Below are positions 44,676 through 54,764 of a DNA stretch of 64,000 nt, in pieces. The position numbers and the translations under genes are program-made. Under the pieces are notes generated by a model. The model was not told the origin of the DNA, did not search any database, and saw nothing but the letters and a program-made list of their open reading frames with translations. This DNA is from Polymorphobacter_B sp038225475 (GTDB taxonomy: Bacteria; Pseudomonadota; Alphaproteobacteria; Sphingomonadales; Sphingomonadaceae). Position 1 is the first letter of the stretch, and each line of letters begins with the position of its first letter. The DNA is taken from positions 23,778-87,777 of the forward strand of contig JBBRRA010000010.1 in the NCBI GenBank assembly GCA_038225475.1, read 5' to 3'.

Positions 44676-46088
44676 ATGGCCACGCAAGCGCACGCGACGT
44701 TCAACGACTTTCACATTGCCGACATCAGCCTTGCTGCGTGGGGCCGCCGCGAGCTCGCGATTGCCGAGACCGAGATGCCCGGACTGATGGCGTTGCGCCG
44801 CGAATTCGGCCCGACGCAGCCGCTGCAGGGCGCACGCATCGCGGGCTGCCTGCACATGACGATCCAGACCGCCGCGCTGATCGAGACGCTGACCGCGCTC
44901 GGCGCGCAGGTGCGCTGGTCGTCGTGCAACATCTTCTCGACGCAGGACCACGCCGCCGCCGCGATCGCCGCGTCGGGGGTAGCGGTGTTTGCGACCAAGG
45001 GCGAAACGCTCGCCGAATATTGGCAGTATGTCGACAGCATCTTTCAGTGGCCGAATGGTGAAACCGCAAACCTTATCCTCGACGACGGCGGCGACGCGAC
45101 TTTTTACATCCTGAAGGGTGCAGCGCTCGAGGCCGGCATCGACCTGCCCGAGCCGACCAACGAGGAAGAAGTCGAGTTCTTCGGCCAGATCCGCAAGCGC
45201 GCCGCCGCATCGCCGGGCTTTTTCAAGCGCACGCAGGACGCGCTGAAGGGCGTGTCGGAGGAAACCACGACGGGCGTTCACCGGCTGTACGAAGTCTCGA
45301 AGGCGGGTGGGCTGCCGTTCCCGGCGATCAACGTCAACGATAGCGTCACCAAGTCGAAGTTCGACAACCTGTACGGCTGCAAGGAATCGCTGGTCGACTC
45401 GATCCGCCGCGCCACCGACGTCATGCTCGGCGGCAAGGTAGCGGTCGTTGCGGGCTACGGCGACGTCGGCAAGGGTTCGGCGGCATCGCTGCGCAACGGC
45501 GGCGCGCGCGTTATCGTCACCGAAGTCGATCCGATCTGCGCGCTGCAGGCAGCGATGGAGGGCTATCAGGTCCTGACGATGGAAGACGCCGCGCCGATCG
45601 CGGATATCTTCGTCACCGCAACGGGCAATTCGGATGTCATCACGCTCGATCACATGCGCGCGATGAAGGACCGTGCGATCGTCTGCAATATCGGGCACTT
45701 CGATGCCGAAATCCAGATCGGTGCGCTGGCCAACATGGTTTGGGAAGAGGTCAAGCCGCAGGTCGACGAGGTCGTGTTCCCCGATGGCAAGCGGCTGATC
45801 GTGCTGGCGAAGGGCCGGCTGGTTAATCTGGGCTGCGGCACCGGCCACCCGTCGTTCGTGATGTCGGCGAGCTTCACCAACCAGGTGCTCGCGCAGATCG
45901 AACTGTGGACGCAGGGCCAGAAGTATTCGAACCAGGTTTATGTCCTGCCCAAGCACCTCGACGAAAAGGTGGCGGCGCTCCACCTCGAAAAGCTCGGCGT
46001 CAAGCTGACCGTGCTGACCGACAAGCAGGCGGCGTACATCGGCGTGTCGGACCACGGCCCGTTCAAGCCCGACCACTACCGCTATTGA
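44676..46088 (+). CDS. ahcY: Adenosylhomocysteinase
   Basis: AhcY splits S-adenosylhomocysteine into adenosine and homocysteine, relieving inhibition of methyltransferases. The 470-residue protein shows the NAD-binding loop GYGDVGKG, the substrate segment TFYILKGA and the C-terminal signature PDHYRY, with the extra insertion found in the longer bacterial form. ATG 44676 is preferred because AAGGA lies seven bases upstream. The palindrome upstream suggests repression or control by SAH. A strong hairpin follows. Confidence 0.97.
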   Translation: MATQAHATFNDFHIADISLAAWGRRELAIAETEMPGLMALRREFGPTQPLQGARIAGCLHMTIQTAALIETLTALGAQVRWSSCNIFSTQDHAAAAIAASGVAVFATKGETLAEYWQYVDSIFQWPNGETANLILDDGGDATFYILKGAALEAGIDLPEPTNEEEVEFFGQIRKRAAASPGFFKRTQDALKGVSEETTTGVHRLYEVSKAGGLPFPAINVNDSVTKSKFDNLYGCKESLVDSIRRATDVMLGGKVAVVAGYGDVGKGSAASLRNGGARVIVTEVDPICALQAAMEGYQVLTMEDAAPIADIFVTATGNSDVITLDHMRAMKDRAIVCNIGHFDAEIQIGALANMVWEEVKPQVDEVVFPDGKRLIVLAKGRLVNLGCGTGHPSFVMSASFTNQVLAQIELWTQGQKYSNQVYVLPKHLDEKVAALHLEKLGVKLTVLTDKQAAYIGVSDHGPFKPDHYRY

Positions 46089-46092
46089 TCGG

Positions 46093-46133
46093 CAGCAGCG
46101 CTTGCCCGCAGATTGCGCGGGCAGGCGCTGCTG
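46093..46133 (+). terminator. Strong hairpin after ahcY
   Basis: Arms of 17 nt at 46093–46109 and 46117–46133 pair except for one T/G wobble position around a 7-nt loop. It begins 5 nt after the ahcY stop and is an intrinsic-terminator-like stem without a T-tract. Confidence 0.7.
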
Positions 46134-46203
46134 GCTACGGTCGCGCGATGCAGCCGCGTCGCGCCCCCGCCGGTAACGATTTGGCAAGCCGCCGCTGGTG
46201 ACC

Positions 46204-46626
46204 ATGCTTGCCGAAAGCGACCTTACCGCGCTGGCGGCGCGCCTCGCCTTGGTCCTGCGCGCCGGCGACATCGTTGCGATGTCGGGCGATCTCGGCGCGG
46301 GCAAGACGACATTTGCGCGCGGCGTGCTGCGCGGGCTCGGCTGGGCGGGCGAGGTGCCGTCGCCGACGTTCACGTTGGTACAGCCGTACGATACCACTCC
46401 CGAAGTCTGGCACATCGATTTGTACCGACTGAACGGTCCGCGCGAGGCCGATGCGCTCGGATTATGGGAAACCGATGCCGTGCTGCTGATCGAATGGCCC
46501 GAGCGGCTCGAAGGCGATTTGCCGCCCGAAAGCCTCGGTCTGCATTTTGCGGCAAGCGGCGAGGCGACGCGGCGCTTGACAGTTACCGTGCCGCCGTCTT
46601 GGGAAGGCCGATGGCCCCCCCGATGA
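46204..46626 (+). CDS. tsaE: tRNA threonylcarbamoyladenosine biosynthesis protein TsaE
   Basis: TsaE is the ATPase needed with TsaB and TsaD for t6A37 tRNA modification. The 140-residue protein has Walker A SGDLGAGKTTFARG, the VPSPTFTLVQPY segment with conserved Thr/Pro and the WHIDLYRL motif with essential Asp, ending IEWPERL. GTG 46198 is an alternative start; ATG 46204 is chosen because it lies closer to the usual N-terminus. It heads the overlapping run tsaE–amgK–murU–addB–addA. Confidence 0.92.
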   Translation: MLAESDLTALAARLALVLRAGDIVAMSGDLGAGKTTFARGVLRGLGWAGEVPSPTFTLVQPYDTTPEVWHIDLYRLNGPREADALGLWETDAVLLIEWPERLEGDLPPESLGLHFAASGEATRRLTVTVPPSWEGRWPPR

Positions 46627-47600
46627 TTCCCCCCGCCGCCGCGCCCGGCTTCCTTCAGGACCATGGCTGGGGCGGCGCGACGATCGTGCCGCTGGCTGGC
46701 GACGCGTCGTTCCGCCGTTATTTCCGCGTCCACGACGGCGACCGCACCGCGGTCCTGATGGACGCGCCGCCCGCGCACGAAGACAGCCGCCCGTTCCTCG
46801 GTATCGGCAAGCACCTCGTCGATCTTGGCTTTTCGGCGCCGCGGACGCTCGCGGTCGATCTCGACGCCGGGCTGATCCTGCTCGAAGATTTCGGCGACGA
46901 CCGCGTCACGCCGGTGCTCGAGGCCGCGCCGCGCCGCGAACGCGCGGTGTATGCGGCGGCGATCGATGTGCTCGCCGCGCTGCATGCGCATCCGGCACCC
47001 GATATTGCGCCCTATGGACCGGGCGAGCTGCGCCGCGAAGTTCGGCTGTTCCCCGAATGGTACCTGCCCGCAGTCGGCCTGCCGGAGGCTGCGGGATATG
47101 ATGCCGCGTGGGACGCTGTCTGGCCGGCGCTGCTCGATGCGACCGCCGCCGACCCGGTGCTGACGCTGCGCGACTATCATGCCGACAATCTGATGCTGCT
47201 CGACCGGCCGGGGCTGGCCGGGCTGGGGCTGCTCGATTTTCAGGACGCGCTGGTCGGCCACCCGGCGTACGACCTGGTTTCGCTGTTGCAGGATGCGCGG
47301 CGCGACGTGCCGCCCGCGCTCGAGGCGGCGATGCTGACGCGCTACCTCGATGCGCGCGCGGTTGCCGACCGCGACGGCTTTCGCGCGGTGTACGAAATCC
47401 TCGGCGCACAGCGGAATACCAAGATTCTCGGCATCTTCACCCGGCTGCGTGACCGCGACGGCAAGGCGGGCTATGTCGAGCGCCACCCGCGGCTGTGGGG
47501 GTATCTCGACCGCAATTTCGCGCATCCGGCGCTGGCCCCGGTCAAGGCTTGGTTCGATGCCGCCGTGCCCGCGGCCAAACGCGCCGCCGCATGGGTATGA
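46623..47600 (+). CDS. amgK: Anomeric N-acetylmuramate/N-acetylglucosamine kinase AmgK
   Basis: AmgK phosphorylates MurNAc (and GlcNAc) at C1 in the cell-wall recycling bypass that skips de novo UDP-MurNAc synthesis. The 325-residue APH-type kinase has DASFRRYFRV (Gly-rich-loop equivalent), catalytic loop LRDYHADNLMLL and metal loop LLDFQDALVGHPAYD. The assignment rests on its overlap with a murU-type gene, a pairing known in Pseudomonas and Caulobacter. ATG 46623 overlaps the tsaE stop (ATGA); ATG 46611, with GGAAGG close by, is the alternative. Confidence 0.88.
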   Translation: MIPPAAAPGFLQDHGWGGATIVPLAGDASFRRYFRVHDGDRTAVLMDAPPAHEDSRPFLGIGKHLVDLGFSAPRTLAVDLDAGLILLEDFGDDRVTPVLEAAPRRERAVYAAAIDVLAALHAHPAPDIAPYGPGELRREVRLFPEWYLPAVGLPEAAGYDAAWDAVWPALLDATAADPVLTLRDYHADNLMLLDRPGLAGLGLLDFQDALVGHPAYDLVSLLQDARRDVPPALEAAMLTRYLDARAVADRDGFRAVYEILGAQRNTKILGIFTRLRDRDGKAGYVERHPRLWGYLDRNFAHPALAPVKAWFDAAVPAAKRAAAWV

Positions 47601-48358
47601 AACGCTTTTCGGCACCGCTCGCGCTGCGTGCCGAGCCGCATGTTGCGGTGCCGCACACCGCGATGGTGCTGGCGGCGGGGCTCGGCAAGCGGATGCGCCC
47701 GCTCACCGCGACGCGCCCCAAGCCGCTGGTCGAGGTCGCCGGGCGCACCTTGCTCGACCGCGCGCTCGATCATCTGCGCGCAGCCGGCGTCGCCAAGGCG
47801 GTCGTCAATGTCCATTATTTTGCCGATCAGATCGAGGCGCACCTCGGCAGCCGCGACCAGGCGCTCGAGATTACGATTTCGGACGAACGCGCGCTGCTGC
47901 TCGAAACCGGTGGCGGAGTGACCAAGGCGCTGCCGCTGATCGACGGTGACCCCTTTTTTGTGATCAACAGCGACAATCTTTGGGTCGACGGGGCAATGTC
48001 GTCGCTCAAGCTGCTCGCCCAGCGCTGGGATGCCGACGCGATGGACGCGCTGTTGCTGCTGGTGCCGCTGGCGCGCGCGTCGTGCCATGCCGGACGCGGC
48101 GATTTCACGATGGACCCGGTCGGACGACTGGCGTGGCGGCGCGAGGGGCGGATGGCGCCGTTCGTCTATACCGGGCTGCAGATTGTCGCGAAGCGGCTGT
48201 TCGACGGCGCGCCTGCGGGATCGTTCGGCTTTCGCACGCTGTGGGACAAGGCGCTCGCGGATCGGCGGCTGTACGGGCTGACGCATCCGGGGCTGTGGAG
48301 CGATGTCGGCACGCCGCCGGCGGTCGCGGCGACCGAGACGCTGCTGGCAGCAGGGTGA
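47597..48358 (+). CDS. murU: N-acetylmuramate-1-phosphate uridylyltransferase MurU
   Basis: MurU converts MurNAc-1-phosphate and UTP to UDP-MurNAc, feeding peptidoglycan synthesis independently of MurA, so homologues give fosfomycin tolerance. The 253-residue nucleotidyltransferase has the signature LAAGLGKRMRPLTATRPKPLVEV, the NSDNLW metal site and the WSDVGTPP end. Because ATG 47597 overlaps the amgK stop (ATGA) and GTG 48355 overlaps its own stop, the gene is coupled on both sides. Confidence 0.9.
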   Translation: MKRFSAPLALRAEPHVAVPHTAMVLAAGLGKRMRPLTATRPKPLVEVAGRTLLDRALDHLRAAGVAKAVVNVHYFADQIEAHLGSRDQALEITISDERALLLETGGGVTKALPLIDGDPFFVINSDNLWVDGAMSSLKLLAQRWDADAMDALLLLVPLARASCHAGRGDFTMDPVGRLAWRREGRMAPFVYTGLQIVAKRLFDGAPAGSFGFRTLWDKALADRRLYGLTHPGLWSDVGTPPAVAATETLLAAG

Positions 48359-51285
48359 ACGGCCCGGCGGTCTTCACGATCCCGGCGCATGTCGCGTTCG
48401 TCGATGCGTTGGCGCAGGGGCTGCTCGACCTGACCGCGGGCGATCCGCTGGCATTGGCACGCGCGCAAGTGTGGCTGCCCAACCGGCGCGCGGTGCGGGC
48501 GCTGACGGCGGCGTTCGTGCGGTTGTCGGGTGACGGGCTGCTGCTGCCGCGGATGACGCCGCTCGCGGCGATCGACGGCGACGACGGCAGCTTTGCCGAT
48601 GATCTCGATACCGCTGCCGAACTGCCGCCGGCGATCGATGCGTTGCAGCGCCGCCTGTTGCTGGCGCAACTCGTCCGGCGCTCGCGCGGCGGCGGGATCA
48701 CCTCGATCGAGGCGCTGCGGCTTGCCGATCAGCTCGCCGCCGCGTTCGACGCGATCGAGTTCGAGGAGGTCGACCCGGCGGCGATCGCGCGCGTCGTGCC
48801 GGAGGGGCTGGCCAAGCACTGGGACCAGACACTCGAGGTTTTCGGCATCCTGCTCGACCTGTGGCCGCCGCTGCTGGCCGCGCAGGGTGCGCTCGATCCG
48901 GCGACGCGGCAGCGCGCGCTGCTCGCCGGGCTGCTCGACCGCTGGACGGCGGGCGACACCCCGGCGGGGCTCGTGGTCGCGGCCGGGATGACCGCCGCTG
49001 CGCCGCCGGTGGCGCGGTTGCTCGCCCGGGTCGCGCGGTTGCCGCAGGGGATGATCGTGCTGCCGGGGCTCGACACCATGATGCCGACGGCGGAATGGGA
49101 TGCGGTGCGCTGCCACCTGACCGACGGCGATAGCGACACCCCCGACAGCGAGGGGCATCCGCAATATACGCTGAAGTGCCTGCTGCAGCAGCTCGGCGTG
49201 GCGCGCGGCGAGGTGCTCGACTGGCCTGCGACGGCGCGCGCCGATGGCCCGGCGGCGCGGACGCAGGCGGTGGCACGCGCGATGAGCCCGGCGGCGTTCA
49301 CCGCGACGTGGCGCGAGACACAGATCGCGCCCGAACTGTTCGCCGGTGTGCGGACCGTGGTCGCGACCGACGCTGCCGAGGAGGCGCAGGTGATCGCGCT
49401 CGCGCTGCGCCGCGCGCTCGAAACGCCGGGGATGACCGCGGCGCTGGTCACGCCCGATCGCGGACTGGCGCGGCGGGTGGCGGCGCATGCGCAACGCTGG
49501 GGCATCGAAATCGACGATTCGGCGGGGACGCCGCTGCGTCTGACGCCGCCGGGAGCCTTGCTGCTCGCGCTGGTCGAAGCAGCGGCGCGCGGCTTCACGC
49601 CGGTCAGCCTGCTCGCGGTGATCAAGCATCCGCTGGTGCAGCGCGGCGACGCGCGGCTCGATTGGCTGACAGCAGTACGGCGGCTCGATCTCGACCTGCG
49701 CGGCGTGCGTCCCGCGCCGGGGCTGGCGGGGATCGCCGCGCGCGTCGCCGAGCATGACGCCAAACGCGCCGCGCTGCTGCCATGGTGGACGGTGCTCGAG
49801 GCAGTGCTCGATCCGCTCGAAGCACTGTTCGCGCAAGCCGAAACCGCGCTGACCGCGCTGGTGGCAGCGCTGCGCGTGGCGGGCGAGGCACTGTGCGGCG
49901 ACGAGCTTTGGCGCGGTGCCGACGGGCGGGCGCTCGCCGATCTCGTCGCGCGGCTCGAGACGCACGGCGACGCGCTGGCGGCGTTTGCGCCGGGCGACGC
50001 GCCCGCGCTGCTCGCGGCGTTTCTCGGCGAGACATCGGTGCGCAGCGCGTATGACAAGCACCCGCGGCTAAGCATCTATGGCCTGCTCGAGGCGCGGTTG
50101 CAGCGGGCCGACCTGATGATCCTGGGCGGGCTCAACGAGGGCAGCTGGCCGCCGCTGCCGACGCCCGACCCGTGGCTCGCCCCGGCCATCCGCCGCACGC
50201 TGAGACTGCCCGCGCTCGACCGGCGCATCGGGCTTGCGGCGCATGATTTCGTTGCCGCGATGGGCGCGCCGCAGGTGCTGCTGACGCGCGCCCGGCAGGG
50301 CGATAGCGCGCCCGGCGTGCCGTCGCGGCTGTGGCTGCGGCTGCAGGCGCTCGCCGGCGATGCGCTCCAACCCGATCCCGACCTGCTCGGCTGGGCGCGC
50401 GCGCTCGACCGCAGCGCCATGGTGCGACCCGCCGCGCGTCCGCAGCCGGCACCCCCGGCGGCGCTGCGTCCGCGCAAGATTTCGGTGACCGCCGCCGAAC
50501 GGCTCGCGGCCGACCCGTTCAGTTTCTATGCCGCCACGATGCTGCGGTTGCGCGCGCTCGATCCGCTCGATCAGGATCCGAGCGGTGCCGATCGCGGTAT
50601 TGCCGTCCATGCGATCCTCGAACGCTGGGTCAAGGCGGGCGATCTCGACCCCGCCGCGCTGCACGCGCTGACCGATGCCGAGCTGGCGCGCTGGGCCGGG
50701 CATCCGCTCATGCGCGCGCTCTGGGCCCCGCGCGTGCGCCGCATGATGGACTGGGTGGTAACCACGCTCGGCGAATGGGAGGCGGCGGGCTGGACCCCGG
50801 TCGCCGCCGAAACGCAGGCGAGCACGACCTTTGCCAACGGCATCACGCTGACCGGTAAAGCCGACCGCATCGACCGCAACCGCGCGGGCGAACTCGCGGT
50901 CATCGACTATAAGACCGGCGCGGTGCCCAGCCATGCGCAGGTCGCGGGCGGCTTTGCGCTGCAGCTCGGGCTGCTTGCCGGGCTGGCGGAAAGCGGACGT
51001 TTCGACGGCGTCGCCGCGGGAGCCGCGACGGCGCTGCGCTATTGGAAGCTCGGCGGCGGCACCGATCCCGGCAAGGCGCATGACCCGCTGCTGCACAACA
51101 AGCAGCAGACGCCGGCGGCTGACCATATCGCGATGGTGCAGGCGCGTTTCCTAACGCTGTGCGACGAGCGGCTGCTCGGCGGCATGCCGTTCACCGCGAA
51201 GCTGCATCCCGAATATGCGGAAAAATACGCGGACTTCGACCAGCTGGCGCGCGTCCTCGAATGGCGCGGGCGGCCCGAACGATGA
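48355..51285 (+). CDS. addB: Double-strand break repair protein AddB
   Basis: AddB is the second nuclease-helicase subunit of the AddAB complex that processes broken DNA ends for RecA loading, the RecBCD substitute of alphaproteobacteria. The 976-residue protein has an inactive-helicase-like N-terminal part (WLPNRRAVRALTAAFVRL) and AGLNEGSWPP-like segment LGGLNEGSWPPLP. The C-terminal PD-(D/E)xK nuclease has GKADRIDRN and VIDYKTGAVPSHAQ. The start is GTG 48355, overlapping the murU stop, and its stop overlaps the addA start. Confidence 0.93.
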   Translation: MNGPAVFTIPAHVAFVDALAQGLLDLTAGDPLALARAQVWLPNRRAVRALTAAFVRLSGDGLLLPRMTPLAAIDGDDGSFADDLDTAAELPPAIDALQRRLLLAQLVRRSRGGGITSIEALRLADQLAAAFDAIEFEEVDPAAIARVVPEGLAKHWDQTLEVFGILLDLWPPLLAAQGALDPATRQRALLAGLLDRWTAGDTPAGLVVAAGMTAAAPPVARLLARVARLPQGMIVLPGLDTMMPTAEWDAVRCHLTDGDSDTPDSEGHPQYTLKCLLQQLGVARGEVLDWPATARADGPAARTQAVARAMSPAAFTATWRETQIAPELFAGVRTVVATDAAEEAQVIALALRRALETPGMTAALVTPDRGLARRVAAHAQRWGIEIDDSAGTPLRLTPPGALLLALVEAAARGFTPVSLLAVIKHPLVQRGDARLDWLTAVRRLDLDLRGVRPAPGLAGIAARVAEHDAKRAALLPWWTVLEAVLDPLEALFAQAETALTALVAALRVAGEALCGDELWRGADGRALADLVARLETHGDALAAFAPGDAPALLAAFLGETSVRSAYDKHPRLSIYGLLEARLQRADLMILGGLNEGSWPPLPTPDPWLAPAIRRTLRLPALDRRIGLAAHDFVAAMGAPQVLLTRARQGDSAPGVPSRLWLRLQALAGDALQPDPDLLGWARALDRSAMVRPAARPQPAPPAALRPRKISVTAAERLAADPFSFYAATMLRLRALDPLDQDPSGADRGIAVHAILERWVKAGDLDPAALHALTDAELARWAGHPLMRALWAPRVRRMMDWVVTTLGEWEAAGWTPVAAETQASTTFANGITLTGKADRIDRNRAGELAVIDYKTGAVPSHAQVAGGFALQLGLLAGLAESGRFDGVAAGAATALRYWKLGGGTDPGKAHDPLLHNKQQTPAADHIAMVQARFLTLCDERLLGGMPFTAKLHPEYAEKYADFDQLARVLEWRGRPER

Positions 51286-54200
51286 AGCCGCTGAAGTCGC
51301 TCACCGAGGCTCAGGCCGCCGGCGCTGCACCGCCCGACAATGCGTGGGTCACTGCATCGGCGGGAACCGGCAAGACGCAGGTGCTGACCGCGCGCGTGTT
51401 GCGGCTGTTGCTCGGCGGCACCCCGCCCGACCGCATCCTGTGCCTGACGTTTACCAAGGCGGCGGCCGCCGAGATGCAGGGGCGCATCTTCGAACGGCTC
51501 GCGGGCTGGGTGACCGCGGGCGACAATGCGCTGAAGGCCGATCTGGACGCGATCCGCAGCCCGACCGACCCCGCGACGCTGGTGCGGGCGCGCCAGTTAT
51601 TCGCGCGCACGCTCGAGGCGCGCGGCGGGCTGAATGTGCAGACGCTGCACGGCTTTGCGCAATCGCTGCTGGCAAGTTTCCCGCTCGAGGCCGGGATTGC
51701 CCCGGGGTTCGAGGCGCTCGACGACCGGTCGGCGATCGCGCTGCGCGGGCGCGTGCTTGCCGAATCGATCGATGCCGCCGATGCGTCGGGAGACGCCGGT
51801 TTCGCCGACGACATCGCGGCGCTCAGCATCGCCAGCGGCGAAGCGCGGCTGGGGTCGATCGCCGCGACGCTGGTCAAGCACGGCGAAGCGATCGCCGCGC
51901 TCGGCCCGCCGATGGGGTTCGAGGCGCGGCTGCGCCGTATGCTCGCGCTGCCGGTCGACGGCAGCGCCGCCGACGTTATGGAGCGCGCGGTCGCACGGCT
52001 CGACCATGACGGGCTGCGCGAGATGGCCGCGGTTTATCGCGCCAACAAGGGCGTCAAGTCGCAACTCAAGGCCGAGCAGCTGTTATGGTGGCTCGACTGC
52101 TCGCTGGCGGCGCAGGCAGCGAATTTCGACGCGCTGCACCGCGTGTTCCACAAACTCGATGGGCTCCCGTTCGCCGACCTCGTCCCCGGCGGGCAAAACG
52201 CCGATCCGGCAGACAAGGCGTTGGCCGAAGCGCTGTGCGCGGCGGTCGGCGACATCGGTGAGGTGAGTGCGAAACTTGCCGCCGCCGCCAATGCGGCGCG
52301 CCACCTGCGCGTCGGGGCGCGGCTGGCGGGCGCTTACGGCGACCATAAGAAGCGCGCCGGGGTTATCGATTATGACGACATGATCGCGCGCGCCGCACGG
52401 CTGCTCGTTCAGCCCGAAATCGGCGCGTGGGTGCGCTATAAGCTCGACGCGCGCGTCGATCACCTGCTGATCGACGAGGCGCAGGACACCAATCTCGATC
52501 AATGGTCGATCATCGAGGCGCTCACCGACGAGTTTTTCGACGGCGAGGGTGCCCGCGAGGCGCATCGAACACTGTTCGTCGTCGGCGATTTCAAACAGGC
52601 GATCTTCAGCTTTCAGGGGTCCGACCCGCGCGTCTTCGGCGACCGGCGCGAGCTGTTTCGCGGGCGCGCGACCGATGCGCAGCTGAGCTGGCGCGACGTG
52701 CCGCTCAGCCGGTCGTTCCGCTCGGTCCCGGCGGTACTCGAAGTCGTCGATGCGGTGGTGCAGACGCTGGGTGCCGAGGCGTTCGGTCGCGACGAGCCGA
52801 TCCCCGCGCATGTTCCGGCGCGCGGCGATCTGCCCGGCGCGGTCACGCTGTGGCCGCCGCTCGCCCCCGATGTGGCCGACGAGGCGGCGGACGAGGTCGC
52901 GTGGCTGCCCAAGGCGCAGGTACAGATGGCGCACAAGCTCGCGCAGCAGATCGCGAACTGGCTCGATCCCGCCACGCCGCTGCAGCTGCCCGCGCGCGAC
53001 CGCGCGGTCGAACCGCAGGATATATTGGTGCTGGTGCGTAGCCGCGGCGAGTTCGTCGGCGCGCTGGTTGCGGCGTTGCACGATCACGGCGTCCCCGTTG
53101 CGGGCGTCGACCGGCTGCGGCTGACCGCGCCGCTCGCGGTGCAGGACTGCCTCGCGCTGATCCGCTTTGCCTTGCAACCGAACGACGATCTCAGCTGCGC
53201 CGCGCTGCTCACCTCGCCGTTCCTCGGGCTCGACCAGGACGCGTTGTTCGCGCTTGCGCATGGCCGCAGCGGCAGCCTGTGGGCGGCGGTCAATGCGGCG
53301 GGCGGGGCGCCGGCGATGTGGCTGGGAAAGGTGCTGGCGCTTGCCGACTTCTCCGCGCCGTATGAATTCCTCGAACAGATTTTGTCGGGGCTGGACGGGC
53401 GGCGGCGGCTGTTGTCGCGGCTGGGCGGCGAAGCCCGCGAGGCCATCGCCGCGCTGCTGACGCAGGCGCTGGCGTTCGAAGCGGCGAATGCCCCGTCGCT
53501 GCAGGGCTTTCTCGCGTGGGTCGAAGCCGACGACATCGACCTCAAGCGCGACCCCGAGGCCCCGGTCGATGCGGTACGGATCCTGACGGTCCACGCGGCG
53601 AAGGGGCTGCAGGCGCCGGTCGTCGTGCTGGCGGACGCCACGGCGGCAATGCCGCGCGAACAGGGCGGCCATGTGCTGCTCGCGATGGGGGACGACGAAA
53701 CGCAGCGCGTGCCGATCTTCCACGGCGGCAAGGCCGGCAAGGTCGGCCACATCGCCGAACGCGCGGCGGAGGCCGATGCCGACCGCGCTGCCGAACACTG
53801 GCGGCTGTTGTACGTTGCGCTGACCCGCGCCGAGGATTTGCTGTTTATAGGCGGCGCGCTCGCCAAGCCGCGTAGCGACGCCGATGCGAAACTGCCCGCC
53901 GACAGCTGGTATGCCATCGTCGAGCGCGCCGTCGCCGAAACCTTTGGCCCGCTGCCCGAACCCGATGCGCTTTGGGGCAGCGTCCGCCTGCACCGCGCCG
54001 GTTCGGCCCCGCCCGTGCCCGACGGCGTCGCGGTGGCAGCGGCGGCGGAACATCCGCTGCCCGAATGGGCGCTGGTTGCAGCGGCGCCCGAAGCCCGTCC
54101 GCCGCAGCCGCTCAGCCCGTCGGCGATCGCTGCCGACGACATTGCGCAACCGCCGCCGGGCCCGGCGGCGCAAGCCGCAGCGCAGCGCGGGCAGCTGCTC

Positions 54201-54677
54201 CATGCGCTGTTCGAACGGCTGCCGGGCATTGCACCGCCGCGCCGCGCCGCAATCGGCGCGGCGTGGCTCGCGCGGCAGGTGCCCGACATGGCCGATGCCG
54301 AACGTGGCACGCTGCTGACCAGCGCGCTCGGGATCATCGAGGCCCCGCATTTCGCCGCGCTGTTCGGTCCCGATGCGCTTGCCGAAGCGCCGATCGCCGC
54401 CGTCGTCGGCACCAGCGTCATCGCCGGCAAGGTCGACCGGCTGCTGATCGAGCCGCACCGGGTCCAGCTGATCGACTTCAAGACCGGGCGCGCGGTGCCC
54501 GCATCCGCCGAGGCGGTACCGCCCTATTATCTTCGCCAGATGGCGGCCTATGTGCTCGCGCTCGAAAAAATCTTCCCCGACCGCACGGTCGAAGCGGCGC
54601 TGTTGTTTACCGCGACCGCGACGCTGATCGTGTTGCCGCCGGCGCTGCTGGCGGCGCACAAACCCGCGCTGGCTTGA
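51282..54677 (+). CDS. addA: Double-strand break repair helicase AddA
   Basis: AddA is the UvrD-type helicase-nuclease of AddAB. The 1,131-residue protein has Walker A ASAGTGKTQVL near residue 25, motif Ia LCLTFTKAAAAEM, motif II DEAQDTN and VVGDFKQAIFSFQGSDP. Later motifs are LTVHAAKGLQAPVVVLAD and LYVALTRAEDLLFIGG. The nuclease domain has GKVDRLLIE and LIDFKTGRAVP. It starts at ATG 51282, overlapping the addB stop as ATGA. All helicase and nuclease residues expected are visible. trxA follows at 87 bp. Confidence 0.95.
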   Translation: MKPLKSLTEAQAAGAAPPDNAWVTASAGTGKTQVLTARVLRLLLGGTPPDRILCLTFTKAAAAEMQGRIFERLAGWVTAGDNALKADLDAIRSPTDPATLVRARQLFARTLEARGGLNVQTLHGFAQSLLASFPLEAGIAPGFEALDDRSAIALRGRVLAESIDAADASGDAGFADDIAALSIASGEARLGSIAATLVKHGEAIAALGPPMGFEARLRRMLALPVDGSAADVMERAVARLDHDGLREMAAVYRANKGVKSQLKAEQLLWWLDCSLAAQAANFDALHRVFHKLDGLPFADLVPGGQNADPADKALAEALCAAVGDIGEVSAKLAAAANAARHLRVGARLAGAYGDHKKRAGVIDYDDMIARAARLLVQPEIGAWVRYKLDARVDHLLIDEAQDTNLDQWSIIEALTDEFFDGEGAREAHRTLFVVGDFKQAIFSFQGSDPRVFGDRRELFRGRATDAQLSWRDVPLSRSFRSVPAVLEVVDAVVQTLGAEAFGRDEPIPAHVPARGDLPGAVTLWPPLAPDVADEAADEVAWLPKAQVQMAHKLAQQIANWLDPATPLQLPARDRAVEPQDILVLVRSRGEFVGALVAALHDHGVPVAGVDRLRLTAPLAVQDCLALIRFALQPNDDLSCAALLTSPFLGLDQDALFALAHGRSGSLWAAVNAAGGAPAMWLGKVLALADFSAPYEFLEQILSGLDGRRRLLSRLGGEAREAIAALLTQALAFEAANAPSLQGFLAWVEADDIDLKRDPEAPVDAVRILTVHAAKGLQAPVVVLADATAAMPREQGGHVLLAMGDDETQRVPIFHGGKAGKVGHIAERAAEADADRAAEHWRLLYVALTRAEDLLFIGGALAKPRSDADAKLPADSWYAIVERAVAETFGPLPEPDALWGSVRLHRAGSAPPVPDGVAVAAAAEHPLPEWALVAAAPEARPPQPLSPSAIAADDIAQPPPGPAAQAAAQRGQLLHALFERLPGIAPPRRAAIGAAWLARQVPDMADAERGTLLTSALGIIEAPHFAALFGPDALAEAPIAAVVGTSVIAGKVDRLLIEPHRVQLIDFKTGRAVPASAEAVPPYYLRQMAAYVLALEKIFPDRTVEAALLFTATATLIVLPPALLAAHKPALA

Positions 54678-54764
54678 GCATCGTTTAGAATCGCTTGGGG
54701 TCGCGACCGTTGATCGTGAGCGGGCGCACGCCTACCTAGGGACCGTCATCAAGGAGAGATCGCC

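Noticed and set aside
44610..47615. 1,001-codon minus-strand frame
   Set aside because: It lies opposite ahcY, tsaE and amgK, all of which show intact catalytic motifs on the plus strand.
52083..54659. 858-codon minus-strand frame
   Set aside because: It is antisense to addA, whose helicase and nuclease motifs are complete.
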